Counted from the stretch's first letter, positions 28,499 through 39,550 are shown. The stretch is DNA of 64,000 nucleotides from Massilia sp. PDC64 (GCF_900101265.1 NZ_FMZS01000008.1:62001-126000); one strand, 5' to 3'. Program-made: numbers and translations. Notes: generated from the sequence alone by a model not told the origin.

Positions 28499-28640
28499 AA
28501 GAATCCAGCAAAAGTGAAACAAGCGTTTGATTAATCAGGGAAATAACTCTTGGTTACAGAAAATGGCATACCCCTTGCTTGACTGTTGATGAGCCTGCCG
28601 CTGCCCGGTGGGATCTTCAACAATCGACAGGGAGTCCGCT

Positions 28641-30530
28641 TTGAGAACGCTTACCGCTTGTGCCGTTGCCATCGGCGTGCTGACCACGTCGCTGGCACAC
28701 GGCGCCACGACCTCCACCCAGTTCCACCTCGACCGCGATGCACGCATCGCCGACCTGGGCCTCGCGCCCCAGTCGGAAGTGCGGCAGATCACGCTGTCGC
28801 TGGCCGTCAGGAACGCCGCCGCGATGGAAGCGCACGCGGCGTCCATCGTCGACCCGTCCAGCCCGAATTACCGCAAATTCCTGACACCGGCCCAGGTCGG
28901 CAGCCTGTACGGCCAGGACGCCACGTCCATCGCCCAGGTCGTCAATTTCCTGCAGTCCCAGGGCCTGACGGTGACGAAAGTCTATGCGAACAACCTGTTG
29001 ATTTCCGCGAAGGGCACGAATGCGCAACTGGCCGCCGTGTTCGGCAGCCCGATCCACGCTTACCGGACGCTGGGCCGCACGTACGAGGCGCCGGCGGGCA
29101 CGACCGTCGTGCCCGCCAACCTGTCCGGCATCGTCAAGGCCGTGCATGGCCTGAACGGCCGGCCGCTCTTCCACAGCAATATCGTGCGCCAGCCGGCGTC
29201 GGGCGTCGCGACGGGCGAATCGAAGCTCGTGCCGAGCCGCATCCCGACGGCGAACGCCGCGGCCGCATCGCTGCCGGGCGAATACACGGTGCGGGACCTG
29301 GCCGCGAAGTACAACGTCAACCCGCTGTATTCGGCCGGCGTGACGGGCGCCGGCAAGACCATCGGCATCGCCACCCTCGCCGGCTATCGCCAGTCCGACG
29401 CATACGGCTACTGGAATGCGCTGGGGCTGAACGTCGCACCGAACCGCATCACGGACGTGCTGGTCGACGGCGGTCCGCTGCCGGACGACGGTCCGGGCAG
29501 CGACGGCGCGGGCGAGACTACCCTCGACATCGAACAATCGGGCGGCGTGGCGCCGGGCGCCAACATCCGCGTCTACCTGGCACCGAACCAGGGCAATGGT
29601 TTCCTGGACATGTTCGCTACGGCCGTCGACGAGAACATCGTCGACACCTTGTCCGTGAGCTGGGGCGCGGCCGAGATCTTCAACGGTCCCGAGGACCTGG
29701 CCGCGTTCCACGCCGTGTTCCTCCAGGCCGCGCTGCAGGGCATTCCCGTGATCGCCGCCTCGGGCGATGCCGGCGCCTTCGACATCAACAGCGTGTTCCC
29801 GTATCCCGCTTGCACGACCCTGCTGACGACGGATCACCCGGCGTCGGACACGGCCGTCCTCGCGGCCGGCGGCACCACCTTGCCGCACACGCAGGTGCAC
29901 AAGTACGGCAACATCACGATCCCGACCGAGCGCGCCTGGGCCTGGGATTACCTGCGCAACTACATCACGCAATACTACGGGCAGACGACGTATTACACGG
30001 ATTACTTCCCGGTGGGCGGTGGCGGTGGCGTCAGCGTCGATTTCGACCGGCCGTCGTACCAGAACAACCTGGCCGGCGTGGCATCCACGTCGGCGGCGCA
30101 GAGCCTGTACTGCAAGGCGTCCGTGCTGGGCGATCCGGGCACGGGCTACGAATGGCTGGCGGACCTGCCGCCGTCCGTGCCGGGCCGCAATCTGCCGGAC
30201 GTATCGCTCAACGCCGACCCGTACAGCGGCTACCTCGTGTACTTCGAAGGGCAGTGGGGTTCGGGCGGCGGCGGCACGAGCTTCGTCGCGCCGCAACTGA
30301 ACGGCATCTTCACGTTGATCGCCGCCGGCAAAAACAGTCGCCTGGGCCTGCTGCACCCGCAGCTGTACGGCGCCTTCAAGACCTATGGCTATGGCGCGAA
30401 ATCGCCGTTCCGCGCGATCACGGCCGGTACGAACCTCTACTACAAGAGCACGAACACGTTCAATCCGGCGACGGGCCTCGGCTCGCTCGACGTGGCGAAC
30501 CTCGCGCGCGCGCTTGGCGTGAATCTGTGA
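28641..30530 (+). CDS. secreted S53 (sedolisin/kumamolisin) peptidase
   Basis: A 629-residue pre-pro-peptidase. A signal peptide (to about residue 22, ending AHGA) is followed by a pro-kumamolisin activation domain to about residue 190, then the catalytic domain. The Ser-Glu-Asp triad is seen as GAGETTLDIEQS (Glu and Asp), the oxyanion Asp in AASGDAGAF, and Ser in GGGGTSFVAPQ. S53 peptidases are acid-active, subtilisin-like endopeptidases. A TTG at 28641 has GGGAG eight bases upstream and gives a clean signal peptide, so it is preferred to the GTG at 28608. A PEP-CTERM gene follows 20 bases later. Confidence 0.88.
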   Translation: MRTLTACAVAIGVLTTSLAHGATTSTQFHLDRDARIADLGLAPQSEVRQITLSLAVRNAAAMEAHAASIVDPSSPNYRKFLTPAQVGSLYGQDATSIAQVVNFLQSQGLTVTKVYANNLLISAKGTNAQLAAVFGSPIHAYRTLGRTYEAPAGTTVVPANLSGIVKAVHGLNGRPLFHSNIVRQPASGVATGESKLVPSRIPTANAAAASLPGEYTVRDLAAKYNVNPLYSAGVTGAGKTIGIATLAGYRQSDAYGYWNALGLNVAPNRITDVLVDGGPLPDDGPGSDGAGETTLDIEQSGGVAPGANIRVYLAPNQGNGFLDMFATAVDENIVDTLSVSWGAAEIFNGPEDLAAFHAVFLQAALQGIPVIAASGDAGAFDINSVFPYPACTTLLTTDHPASDTAVLAAGGTTLPHTQVHKYGNITIPTERAWAWDYLRNYITQYYGQTTYYTDYFPVGGGGGVSVDFDRPSYQNNLAGVASTSAAQSLYCKASVLGDPGTGYEWLADLPPSVPGRNLPDVSLNADPYSGYLVYFEGQWGSGGGGTSFVAPQLNGIFTLIAAGKNSRLGLLHPQLYGAFKTYGYGAKSPFRAITAGTNLYYKSTNTFNPATGLGSLDVANLARALGVNL

Positions 30531-30550
30531 ACCTGACACGAAAGACGACC

Positions 30551-31099
30551 ATGAAATCGATCAAGCAATTCATGCTCGGCCTCGTCCTCGCGACCTGCGC
30601 CGTCTTCAATGCCTCAGCCACCCCGACCTACAGCGACCTGTTCTTCGTCGTGCCCGAGTTCGGCCCGACGACGACGCAGACGTGGGACTTCGGCATTTCG
30701 GCGCCCGGCGCCCTGGCCGGGGAGACGTTCGAGTTCGACTTCCTGTTCAACACGCCGCCCGAGCCCGCATGGTTCTCGTTCGTCGTGTTCCCGGACGTCG
30801 CGGGTTCGATCGCCTTTACCGGCCTCGATTTGCTCGCCGGCGACCTCGTCACGCCGATCGATGCGCTGAGCCTGAGTCTGGCGAGCGAACTGGCCAGGGG
30901 CGCGGGCTGGATCACGAGCGGCACCTACGACCTGCGCCTGGCCGGCACGTTCCTCGTGGATGGTGCCGGCTTTACCGGTCGCGCCGTGTCCGATATTCCG
31001 GAGCCGGTGAGCCTGGCGCTGGTGGCGCTTGGCCTGGCCGGGATGGTGGGGGCGCGGCGGCGCAAGGCGATCGTCGACACGGCTACGGAAGCGGGTTGA
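30551..31099 (+). CDS. PEP-CTERM sorting domain protein
   Basis: The 182-residue protein has a signal peptide (to about residue 24, ending NASA) and a compact beta-rich body. It ends in a classic PEP-CTERM tail: IPEPVSLALVALGLAGM and then a basic GARRRKA. Such proteins are cleaved and anchored by an exosortase (EpsH/XrtA type), usually alongside exopolysaccharide genes; none are in this window. It lies 20 bases after the S53 peptidase and is probably co-transcribed, so it may be a substrate or partner of the peptidase. Confidence 0.9.
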   Translation: MKSIKQFMLGLVLATCAVFNASATPTYSDLFFVVPEFGPTTTQTWDFGISAPGALAGETFEFDFLFNTPPEPAWFSFVVFPDVAGSIAFTGLDLLAGDLVTPIDALSLSLASELARGAGWITSGTYDLRLAGTFLVDGAGFTGRAVSDIPEPVSLALVALGLAGMVGARRRKAIVDTATEAG

Positions 31100-31106
31100 C
31101 GAGAGC

Positions 31107-31139
31107 GCCGATGTATCGTCAGGTCGACGGTACATCGGC
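31107..31139. repeat. hairpin after the PEP-CTERM gene
   Basis: GCCGATGTA and TACATCGGC are perfect 9-bp arms around 15 bases, 8 bases after the stop codon. No T tract follows. It marks the boundary between the GC-rich peptidase pair and the lower-GC type VI cassette. Confidence 0.5.
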
Positions 31140-31224
31140 TGAGCCATATCTGTTCCAAATGTGTCTTCCATGAGACAATTCTGTCGAATATCTGGCAATA
31201 ATTCTGGTGAAACGGAGAAGTCAT

Positions 31225-31887
31225 TTGGCAATAACGGCCCAAGCTGGGACACAATCGGCTCACATTCAGGTTCGGCGCCCCGCGTGGGCGGATATGCAGC
31301 GGCACTATCCCTCCAAGGCAATTCCGACTCCCACCTTGTATGACCAGATGATCGGCGGGCGTTTCAAGAACCTGTATGCGCAACCGGGTTACGCAAACAC
31401 ATGTGCTGTACGCATGTCCTACGCGCTGAATCGAAGCGGCCTCAAGCTGGCAAAACATCCGCGAGCGGGATCGAGCATCGAAGGGGGCGATGGATATATC
31501 TACTGGATCCGGGTCTCCGATTTGAAAGCCTACCTGATCGACAGGTTCAAGGGGGCTGACGAAGAATTGCATCTTCCCGCGATCCCCTCGTCGATCCTGG
31601 ATGACAACGCGGCCATGAGCAGGCAGTTCAAGGAGCGCGTCAGGCAAGCGGAGGCATGGTTGGCCTCGAAGTTGAATGGGCGTAACGGGATCGTGGTGTT
31701 TGACGTGTCCGGATGGGGGGATGCGAGCGGCCACTTCACGTTGTGGGATGGGAATGCAAGAACGCTGGCATATGCGGACCCGCACGATGATCCGACCAAT
31801 AATCTTTACTACTTCTGGCTCACCGAGCTGCGTCAGCCGAAGTCGATCGTCCAGACGACGAAAGTACGGTTTTGGGAGCTGAAATGA
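31225..31887 (+). CDS. tae4: type VI secretion amidase effector, Tae4 family
   Basis: The 220-residue protein resembles Tae4, a NlpC/P60-type amidase injected by type VI secretion that cuts peptidoglycan cross-links. The catalytic cysteine lies in NTCAVRMSYALNRSG and the histidine in SGHFTLWDG, followed by YADPHDDP. It has no signal peptide, as expected for an effector. GGAGAAG precedes a TTG at 31225; a GTG at 31207 and an ATG at 31293 are alternatives. Base composition is clearly lower in GC than the neighbours, which suggests transfer. The stop overlaps the next gene by four bases (ATGA), typical of an effector-immunity pair. Confidence 0.88.
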   Translation: MAITAQAGTQSAHIQVRRPAWADMQRHYPSKAIPTPTLYDQMIGGRFKNLYAQPGYANTCAVRMSYALNRSGLKLAKHPRAGSSIEGGDGYIYWIRVSDLKAYLIDRFKGADEELHLPAIPSSILDDNAAMSRQFKERVRQAEAWLASKLNGRNGIVVFDVSGWGDASGHFTLWDGNARTLAYADPHDDPTNNLYYFWLTELRQPKSIVQTTKVRFWELK

Positions 31888-32555
31888 TACCGCGGCTGCT
31901 CATCGCCGCGTTCCTCATGACTTTCGTCGCAGATGGCTTCGCGGCGGAACTCTGCCCTCGCACGGATTCGAACATCGAATGGTCGGAACAATGCTTTCAA
32001 CAGCGTGGCACCCTTCGGCAGGTGAAGCCCGAGTTCGTCAATAGACTGCGATCCGGCGGCGGTGCCACCAAACTCCTCATCGTGGAAACGCGGGAGCTGT
32101 TGGCCGTCGATCCACATGGCCGCGAAATACTGTCGAATATTGCTTACACGGGCGATTTCGACCTTCCCAATCCCGACGGGGTGGGGCGATTTTCTCAGGC
32201 TGCCCCCGGCAAAGACGAAGGGAAAAGGCAGTGCGGTTATTTCCGTGAAAAGAATTTCACGATTCTTGTGCCCCCACGATTTGATTATTGCGAACCGTTC
32301 ATGGATGGGAGGGCGCAGGCCTGTGTCGATTGCGTGGCGTATTGCGACGACGAGGCGTGCCATCGCACGACCCTGGTCGGCGGCCGAGGTGTCGAACTGG
32401 ATACGGAAGGCAAGATTCGCCGGCAATTCAAATTACCGGAAATAAAAGACATTTGCGGTCAAGCGGACGGCGCGCGCATCGAAAAACTGTTGAATGGTGT
32501 GGCAATACTGCACTGTCCGGCGAAGAAACCCGGTCCGTTCGATCAGCTCAAATAA
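31884..32555 (+). CDS. periplasmic WG-repeat-like protein, putative Tae4 immunity protein
   Basis: This 223-residue protein has a signal peptide (cleavage near FAA, residue 20) and about ten cysteines in the mature part, so it should be disulfide-rich in the periplasm, where Tae4 acts. The centre reads VPPRFDYCEPFMDGRAQAC, close to the WG-repeat consensus. It is not recognisably Tai4, the known small helical immunity protein. The ATGA overlap with tae4 and the periplasmic address make an immunity role the best guess; GGGAG precedes the start. Function is inferred from context. Confidence 0.65.
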   Translation: MIPRLLIAAFLMTFVADGFAAELCPRTDSNIEWSEQCFQQRGTLRQVKPEFVNRLRSGGGATKLLIVETRELLAVDPHGREILSNIAYTGDFDLPNPDGVGRFSQAAPGKDEGKRQCGYFREKNFTILVPPRFDYCEPFMDGRAQACVDCVAYCDDEACHRTTLVGGRGVELDTEGKIRRQFKLPEIKDICGQADGARIEKLLNGVAILHCPAKKPGPFDQLK

Positions 32556-32569
32556 TTCGGGAATGGAAG

Positions 32570-33229
32570 ATGGCAGGAGAGATCATAAGGAAAGGCGATC
32601 CGACGAGCCATGGCGGAACGGTGCTGGAAGGATCGTTGACCGATATCTGCCACGGCAAGCCGATCGCGTATATCGGACACAAGGTGCATTGCCCCAAATG
32701 CGGCGGCGATTTCCCGATCGTCGAGGGCGTCGTGACGACGACCTTCTACGGAAAGGGCGTGGCGATTGCCGGCATGAAGACGTCCTGCGGGGCGAGTCTT
32801 GTTCCCACGCAGTTTACAGATACCGTGGAGTATGGCGGAGGTTCTCAAGCACGCAATCTCGGCGGCCAGGTTCACGAATCCCATGCCGTGCCGCTGGCGC
32901 AGGGCCCCGCGCCATCCGGCGTCGATCAGGCCGAGAAAGGGGGTGCCGCTCCCGACAAGGCCGTGACGCGATTATTCTGGACCTACGGCACGTCGGAATT
33001 GCCGTTGGCGGACGTGTCCAGGCACTACGTCGATTTGAATTTGCACGTCGACACCGTGAACTATTCTCCCGGCGAGACCGTCGAGATCACGCTGCAACAT
33101 GACGACGGATCGGAACTGCTGGCAGGCGTGCCATCCTTGCAGGTCCAGGCGGTTGTCGGACCGGATGGGACAGCGAAGATACGGGATGTCTTCAAAGGAA
33201 AAACGGTCCAGATCGGTGTCATTGGATGA
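32570..33229 (+). CDS. PAAR-domain type VI secretion tip protein with beta-sandwich C-terminus
   Basis: The 219-residue protein starts with a PAAR domain (about residues 1-90: KGDPTSHGGTVLEGS, GHKVHCPKCGGDFPIVEG, GVAIAGMKTSCGASLVP). It continues through a linker into a C-terminal domain with VDLNLHVDTVNYSPGETVEI, probably an immunoglobulin-like fold. PAAR proteins sharpen the VgrG spike and carry effectors. It lies 14 bases after the putative immunity gene, so amidase, immunity and tip form one cassette. No other type VI structural genes are in the window. GGAAG precedes the ATG at 32570. Confidence 0.87.
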   Translation: MAGEIIRKGDPTSHGGTVLEGSLTDICHGKPIAYIGHKVHCPKCGGDFPIVEGVVTTTFYGKGVAIAGMKTSCGASLVPTQFTDTVEYGGGSQARNLGGQVHESHAVPLAQGPAPSGVDQAEKGGAAPDKAVTRLFWTYGTSELPLADVSRHYVDLNLHVDTVNYSPGETVEITLQHDDGSELLAGVPSLQVQAVVGPDGTAKIRDVFKGKTVQIGVIG

Positions 33230-33244
33230 GAGGGGAGAGGTAAA

Positions 33245-33276
33245 ACGGCGCTAATTGCCAACGCAGATAGCGCCGT
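33245..33276 (-). terminator. terminator between convergent PAAR and aldo-keto reductase genes
   Basis: ACGGCGCTA and TAGCGCCGT are 9-bp perfect arms. On the minus strand the stem runs into TTTTA, so it serves the aldo-keto reductase gene and may also stop plus-strand transcription. Confidence 0.65.
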
Positions 33277-33287
33277 CCCGGCTTGCA

Positions 33288-34391
33288 TCAGGCCACGCCG
33301 CTCCCCGACCCTTCGACGAGCACCGGCGCCCGATAGCCCGCCGGCTTGTCGCCGACGCGGGACCCGCCGTACATCATGCCCTGCATCGCATTCGTGAAGA
33401 AGTAGTACGGGAACGGCGTCACGGGCTTGCTGGCCTCGTCCAGGCGGTCGGCGAGCTCGGCGGGGAGCTCGAAGTCGAGCGCCCCGAGATTCGTTTCGAG
33501 CTGCTCCGCCCGGGACGCGCCCACGATCACGCTCGCCACGCCCGGACGGTTCGCCACCCAGTTCAGGGCCACTTGCGCCATCGGCCGGCCGACTTCGTTG
33601 GCGACCTGTTCCAGCGTATCGACGATCTGGAAGTTGCGCTCCGTGAGGTGTTGAAAGGCGGGATTCCCGTTGCCCTGCATCGCGGCGAGGCGGCCGTCGG
33701 CCAGCGCATCGCGGCGGTAGCGTCCGGCCAGCAGTCCGCTCGCCAGCGGGCTCCACACGGTGATGCCCATGCCGAGTTCGGTGGCCAGGCGCGTGTACTC
33801 GTGTTCGATGTTGCGCTCGACGAGCGAGTACTGCAGTTGCAGCGCCGACACCGGTTCATAGCCGCGCCATTCCGCCAGGGTCTGCGCGCGCGCCGCGTAC
33901 CAGGCGGGCACGTCCGACAGGCCGATATGGCGGATCTTGCCGGCACGGACGAGGTCGTCCAGGGTGCGCATCACTTCTTCGACGGGCGTCAGCTGGTCCC
34001 AGGCGTGGACGTAGAACACGTCCAGGTAATCCGTTTGCAGGCGCTTGAGCGAGCCCTCGACGGCGCGCAGCAGGTTCTTGCGGCCGTTGCCGCCACCGTT
34101 CGGATTGGCGGCCGCCAGGTTGAACGTGTATTTGCTGGCCAGCACGAGTTCGTCGCGCGAACCGCTGGCCTTGATGAATTCGCCCAGCCACGTTTCGCTC
34201 GTGCCGTTCGTGTACACGTCGGCCGTGTCGATGAAGTTGCCGCCATGGTCGCGATAGAGATTGAAGACCGTTTCGGCTGCCGCCTTGTCGGACCCCCAGC
34301 CCCATTCCGTGCCGAAGGTCATCGCACCCAGCGAGAGACGGCTGACGCGCAGGCCCGTACGGCCCAGGGTGTAGTAGATCGGCTGTTTCAT
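33288..34391 (-). CDS. aldo/keto reductase
   Basis: The 367-residue NADPH-dependent oxidoreductase has a TIM-barrel fold. It carries the family motifs GAMTFGTEWGWG, then FIDTADVYTNGTSE with the catalytic Asp and Tyr, ASKYTFN with the Lys, and a cofactor-binding end with SVIVGASRAEQLETNL. It resembles the YakC/KCNAB-like AKR branch. The substrate is unknown. It is divergent from a LysR regulator 99 bases away, a common arrangement in which the regulator controls the reductase. Confidence 0.9.
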   Translation of the reverse strand: MKQPIYYTLGRTGLRVSRLSLGAMTFGTEWGWGSDKAAAETVFNLYRDHGGNFIDTADVYTNGTSETWLGEFIKASGSRDELVLASKYTFNLAAANPNGGGNGRKNLLRAVEGSLKRLQTDYLDVFYVHAWDQLTPVEEVMRTLDDLVRAGKIRHIGLSDVPAWYAARAQTLAEWRGYEPVSALQLQYSLVERNIEHEYTRLATELGMGITVWSPLASGLLAGRYRRDALADGRLAAMQGNGNPAFQHLTERNFQIVDTLEQVANEVGRPMAQVALNWVANRPGVASVIVGASRAEQLETNLGALDFELPAELADRLDEASKPVTPFPYYFFTNAMQGMMYGGSRVGDKPAGYRAPVLVEGSGSGVA

Positions 34392-34490
34392 GTTCGTTCT
34401 CCTCGTTGATTGGATGAACGACAGAATAGCTGCCCCGATAAGGAAGAAAAACTGGCATAATCTTCAATCCTTATTAAGCATTGCTTCATA

Positions 34491-35408
34491 ATGAAACTGA
34501 CGCAACTGGACGGCCTGCTGGCCTTCGCGACCGTGGCAAAGCAGGGCAATTTCACGGCCGCGGCCGCGTTGCTGGAGGTGACGCCGTCGGCCGTCAGCCA
34601 GACGGTACGGCAACTGGAGGAACGGCTGGGCGTGCGGTTGTTGAACCGGACGACGCGCAGCGTGAGCCTGACGGAAGCGGGCGAGCAATTTCTTGCGCGC
34701 GTGGGGCCGGCCGTGGCCGAGCTCACGCAGGCAGCGGCCGAGCTGGATGCGTTCCGCAGCGGGCCCAGCGGCATCTTGCGGCTGAACATGGCGAACATCG
34801 TGTACGCCGTCTGGCTGCGTCCCTTGCTGCCCGGTTTTCTCGCCAGCCATCCCGGCATCAAGGTGGAACTCGGGTTCGACGAGGGATTCGTGGACATCGT
34901 CGCAGGCGGCTTCGATGCGGGCGTGCGCCTCGGCGAATCCGTCCAGCTCGACATGGTGGCCGTGCCGCTCACGCGGCACGAACAGCTGTGCATGGTGGCG
35001 TCGCCGGACTATGCGGCGCGACGCGGGCTGCCGCGCACGATCGAGGAATTGCAGCAGCACGATTGCATCCGCTATCGGTTCCGCAAGAACAATGCGATCT
35101 ACCGCTGGGAACTCATGCGGGACGGCAGCCTCGTCGATGTGGAGGTCGACGGGCCGCTGATCGTCACGAACAGCGCGTCAATGGCGGACGCGGCGCGCGA
35201 CGGGATCGGCATCGCCCACGTCTTCCGCCGGCAGGTCGAAGCGGACCTCGCTGCGGGCCGGCTGGTGCCCGTGCTGCCGCAGTGCTGGTCGAGACAGCCG
35301 GGCTTTCATCTCTACTACCCGACGCGGCGCCATTTGCCTGCGAAGCTGCGGGCCTTCATCGATTACTGCGGTGAGCGGCTGGGAGGTGCGGCTGTGGATG
35401 AACAATAG
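34491..35408 (+). CDS. LysR-family transcriptional regulator
   Basis: The 305-residue protein has the N-terminal winged helix-turn-helix (FTAAAALLEVTPSAVSQTVRQL) followed by a LysR substrate-binding domain. It belongs to the branch with LNMANI at the start of the effector domain. It is transcribed divergently from the aldo-keto reductase and probably controls it and itself. The intergenic region is AT-rich with a CATAAT box, but no operator was assigned. The last 46 bases overlap the convergent gene that ends at 35363. Confidence 0.9.
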   Translation: MKLTQLDGLLAFATVAKQGNFTAAAALLEVTPSAVSQTVRQLEERLGVRLLNRTTRSVSLTEAGEQFLARVGPAVAELTQAAAELDAFRSGPSGILRLNMANIVYAVWLRPLLPGFLASHPGIKVELGFDEGFVDIVAGGFDAGVRLGESVQLDMVAVPLTRHEQLCMVASPDYAARRGLPRTIEELQQHDCIRYRFRKNNAIYRWELMRDGSLVDVEVDGPLIVTNSASMADAARDGIGIAHVFRRQVEADLAAGRLVPVLPQCWSRQPGFHLYYPTRRHLPAKLRAFIDYCGERLGGAAVDEQ

Positions 35409-35953
35409 ATTCTGAGGTTGGGCCAGGTGGCTTGCCAATTCTTGCTGCGAATCCGATCGACATAGACGGCATGCTTGTCCACCACGAACCGCTGTGTTGG
35501 CCGGACTATCAGCGCAAACAGATCGTCCAGACCGAAGGGGGCGGTGACTTCGACATGCCCTTGATTGTCGAGTCGAACGCCGACAGCAGTGGCGGTCTCT
35601 GGCCAATATCTCATCGCGTCCGAAGCGGACATGTAGGGATGATCGGCGTTGCGTCCATGCATTCGTGCCTGGTTCTTTACCGACCAACCCAACCTGCTGT
35701 CGCGCGCGCACAAGAGCGATTCCAGATTGGCATCGCGCTCCGGCATCGATTGCACCGGATCGTACCAGACCACATCGATATCGCGAGGCAGCGGCGACGA
35801 CGACCGCTGATGCATGTAATCCCAGACGCAGCTACGAACAAACCCGGCTGCGATCCAACAATCGGGCAACTCCAGCTCTCTCACGATATCGAGGACACGC
35901 ATCCGCTGGCTGTCCGACGCGATCAGTGATTGCAGCTGACCCAACAACTCCAT
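35363..35953 (-). CDS. nucleotidyltransferase-fold protein (DUF925 type)
   Basis: This 196-residue protein belongs to the PF06042-like family of nucleotidyltransferase-fold proteins. It shows CWIAAGFVRSCVWDYMH and the paired-acid motif PRDIDVVWYDP, then HPYMSASDAMRYWPETATAVGVRL and a WPNLRI end. The biochemical activity of the family is not established. Its 3' end overlaps the end of the LysR gene on the other strand. Confidence 0.83.
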   Translation of the reverse strand: MELLGQLQSLIASDSQRMRVLDIVRELELPDCWIAAGFVRSCVWDYMHQRSSSPLPRDIDVVWYDPVQSMPERDANLESLLCARDSRLGWSVKNQARMHGRNADHPYMSASDAMRYWPETATAVGVRLDNQGHVEVTAPFGLDDLFALIVRPTQRFVVDKHAVYVDRIRSKNWQATWPNLRIYCSSTAAPPSRSPQ

Positions 35954-36022
35954 AAATATTCCTTTTGGCTCCGCCTGCAGCTTTGAATAGCAGGCGGGCG
36001 TAGAAGCATCATGCGACGTAAA

Positions 36023-36044
36023 AAACGGCTCCGAAGAGCCGTTT
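36023..36044 (-). terminator. rho-independent terminator of uvrB
   Basis: On the minus strand AAACGGCTC, a TTCG tetraloop and GAGCCGTTT are followed by more T residues. It lies 46 bases past the uvrB stop. Confidence 0.85.
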
Positions 36045-36089
36045 CCATGGATCCACGCGGCAGCGCGTGATCGATGCCCCCGGCATCAA

Positions 36090-38186
<2,097 letters not shown>

Positions 38187-38293
38187 TGGATCAGACCTTT
38201 GCTAGAATGAGAATCCGCCTGCGATCTGGCATCGTCCAGACCGCCTATCTATACAACCGCTGCGAACCCAGCCGACAAACCAAGTTTATCACG

Positions 38294-39505
38294 ATGAATT
38301 CCCCAGCTTCTGCCAGCATCTTCAGCGCCATCGCCATGGCTCCCCGCGATCCGATCCTCGGCATCACCGAGGCCTTCAACGCAGATACCAACCCCGCCAA
38401 GATCAATCTGGGCGTGGGCGTCTACTACGATGACAACGGGAAAGTGCCGCTGCTGGAATGCGTTCAGAAAGCGGAAGCGAAGTTGATGGAGCAGCCGACG
38501 CCCCGTACCTATCTGCCGATCGAAGGCCTGGGTGCGTACGACAAGGCTGTGCAAGAACTCGTATTTGGTGCCGACAGCGCCGTAATTCAAGAGAAACGTG
38601 CAGTGACCGTGCAAGCCCTGGGCGGCACCGGCGCACTGAAGATCGGCGCCGACTTCCTGAAGCGCTTCTCGCCGGATTCGCAAGTCTACATCAGCGACCC
38701 GAGCTGGGAAAACCACCGCGCGCTGTTCGAAAGCGCCGGTTTCACCGTCAACAACTACGCCTACTACGACCCGGCCACGCACGGCGTCAACTTCGAAGGC
38801 ATGCTGGCCGCGCTGAAAGCGATGCCGGAAGGCGCCATCGTCGTCCTGCACGCCTGCTGCCACAACCCGACCGGCGCGGAACTGAACGCCGACCAGTGGG
38901 GCCAGGTGATCGAGATCGTGCGTGCCAACAACCTGATCCCGTTCCTCGACATGGCCTACCAGGGCTTCGGCGACGGCATCGCGGAAGACGGCGCCGTCGT
39001 CCGCCGCTTCACCGCTACCCCGGGCCCGCTGCTGGTGTCGAACTCGTTCTCGAAGTCGTTCTCGCTGTACGGCGAGCGCGTGGGCGCACTGTCCGTCGTC
39101 GCCTCGACCGCGGAAGAGGCGGCCCGCCTGCTGTCGCAGCTGAAGCGCATCGTGCGCACCAACTACTCGAACCCGCCGACGCACGGCGGCAAGGTCGTCG
39201 CGACCGTCCTGTCCACGCCGGAACTGCGCCAGCTGTGGGAAGACGAGCTGGCCGGCATGCGCGTGCGCATCAAGCAGATGCGCGACGAGCTGGTCAAGAA
39301 GCTGGCCGAGAAGGCTCCGGGCTCGGACTTCGAATTCGTGCGCAAGCAGGTGGGCATGTTCTCGTACTCGGGCCTGACGAAGGAACAAGTCGAGAAGCTG
39401 CGCGCCGAATCGATCTACGCCGTGGACACCGGCCGCATCTGCGTGGCCGCGCTGAACTCGAAGAACATCGATCGCGTCGTTGACGCCATCGCAAAAGTTC
39501 TCTAA
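38294..39505 (+). CDS. aromatic/aspartate aminotransferase (class I)
   Basis: The 403-residue PLP enzyme is of the TyrB/AspC type. The PLP lysine is in SNSFSKSFSLYGERVG near residue 255. The substrate arginine region is at the C-terminus, and NPAKINLGVGVYYDD is near the start. It should exchange amino groups between aspartate or aromatic amino acids and 2-oxoglutarate. The ATG at 38294 gives the normal start; the frame extends further but is not family-like. Its last codons contain the -35 of the tRNA-Asn promoter. Confidence 0.93.
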   Translation: MNSPASASIFSAIAMAPRDPILGITEAFNADTNPAKINLGVGVYYDDNGKVPLLECVQKAEAKLMEQPTPRTYLPIEGLGAYDKAVQELVFGADSAVIQEKRAVTVQALGGTGALKIGADFLKRFSPDSQVYISDPSWENHRALFESAGFTVNNYAYYDPATHGVNFEGMLAALKAMPEGAIVVLHACCHNPTGAELNADQWGQVIEIVRANNLIPFLDMAYQGFGDGIAEDGAVVRRFTATPGPLLVSNSFSKSFSLYGERVGALSVVASTAEEAARLLSQLKRIVRTNYSNPPTHGGKVVATVLSTPELRQLWEDELAGMRVRIKQMRDELVKKLAEKAPGSDFEFVRKQVGMFSYSGLTKEQVEKLRAESIYAVDTGRICVAALNSKNIDRVVDAIAKVL

Positions 39506-39508
39506 AAT
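39480..39508 (+). promoter_or_regulatory. promoter for tRNA-Asn copy 1, inside the aminotransferase 3' end
   Basis: TTGACG (39480-39485) and TAAAAT (39503-39508) are 17 bases apart. Transcription would begin about 35 bases before the tRNA. The -35 lies within the coding region of the aminotransferase. Confidence 0.65.
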
Positions 39509-39550
39509 CTCGCTTCTTTCGCTGCGGCATCGGTCGTAGCGAAAGACAAT

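Noticed and set aside
28586..30550. Plus-strand frame joined to the PEP-CTERM protein
   Set aside because: The upstream part is an arginine-rich shadow of the S53 peptidase; the real gene starts at 30551 with a signal peptide.
38187..38293. LexA box upstream of uvrB
   Set aside because: CTGG-N6-CCAG is present, but it does not fit the CTGT-N8-ACAG consensus well enough to call.
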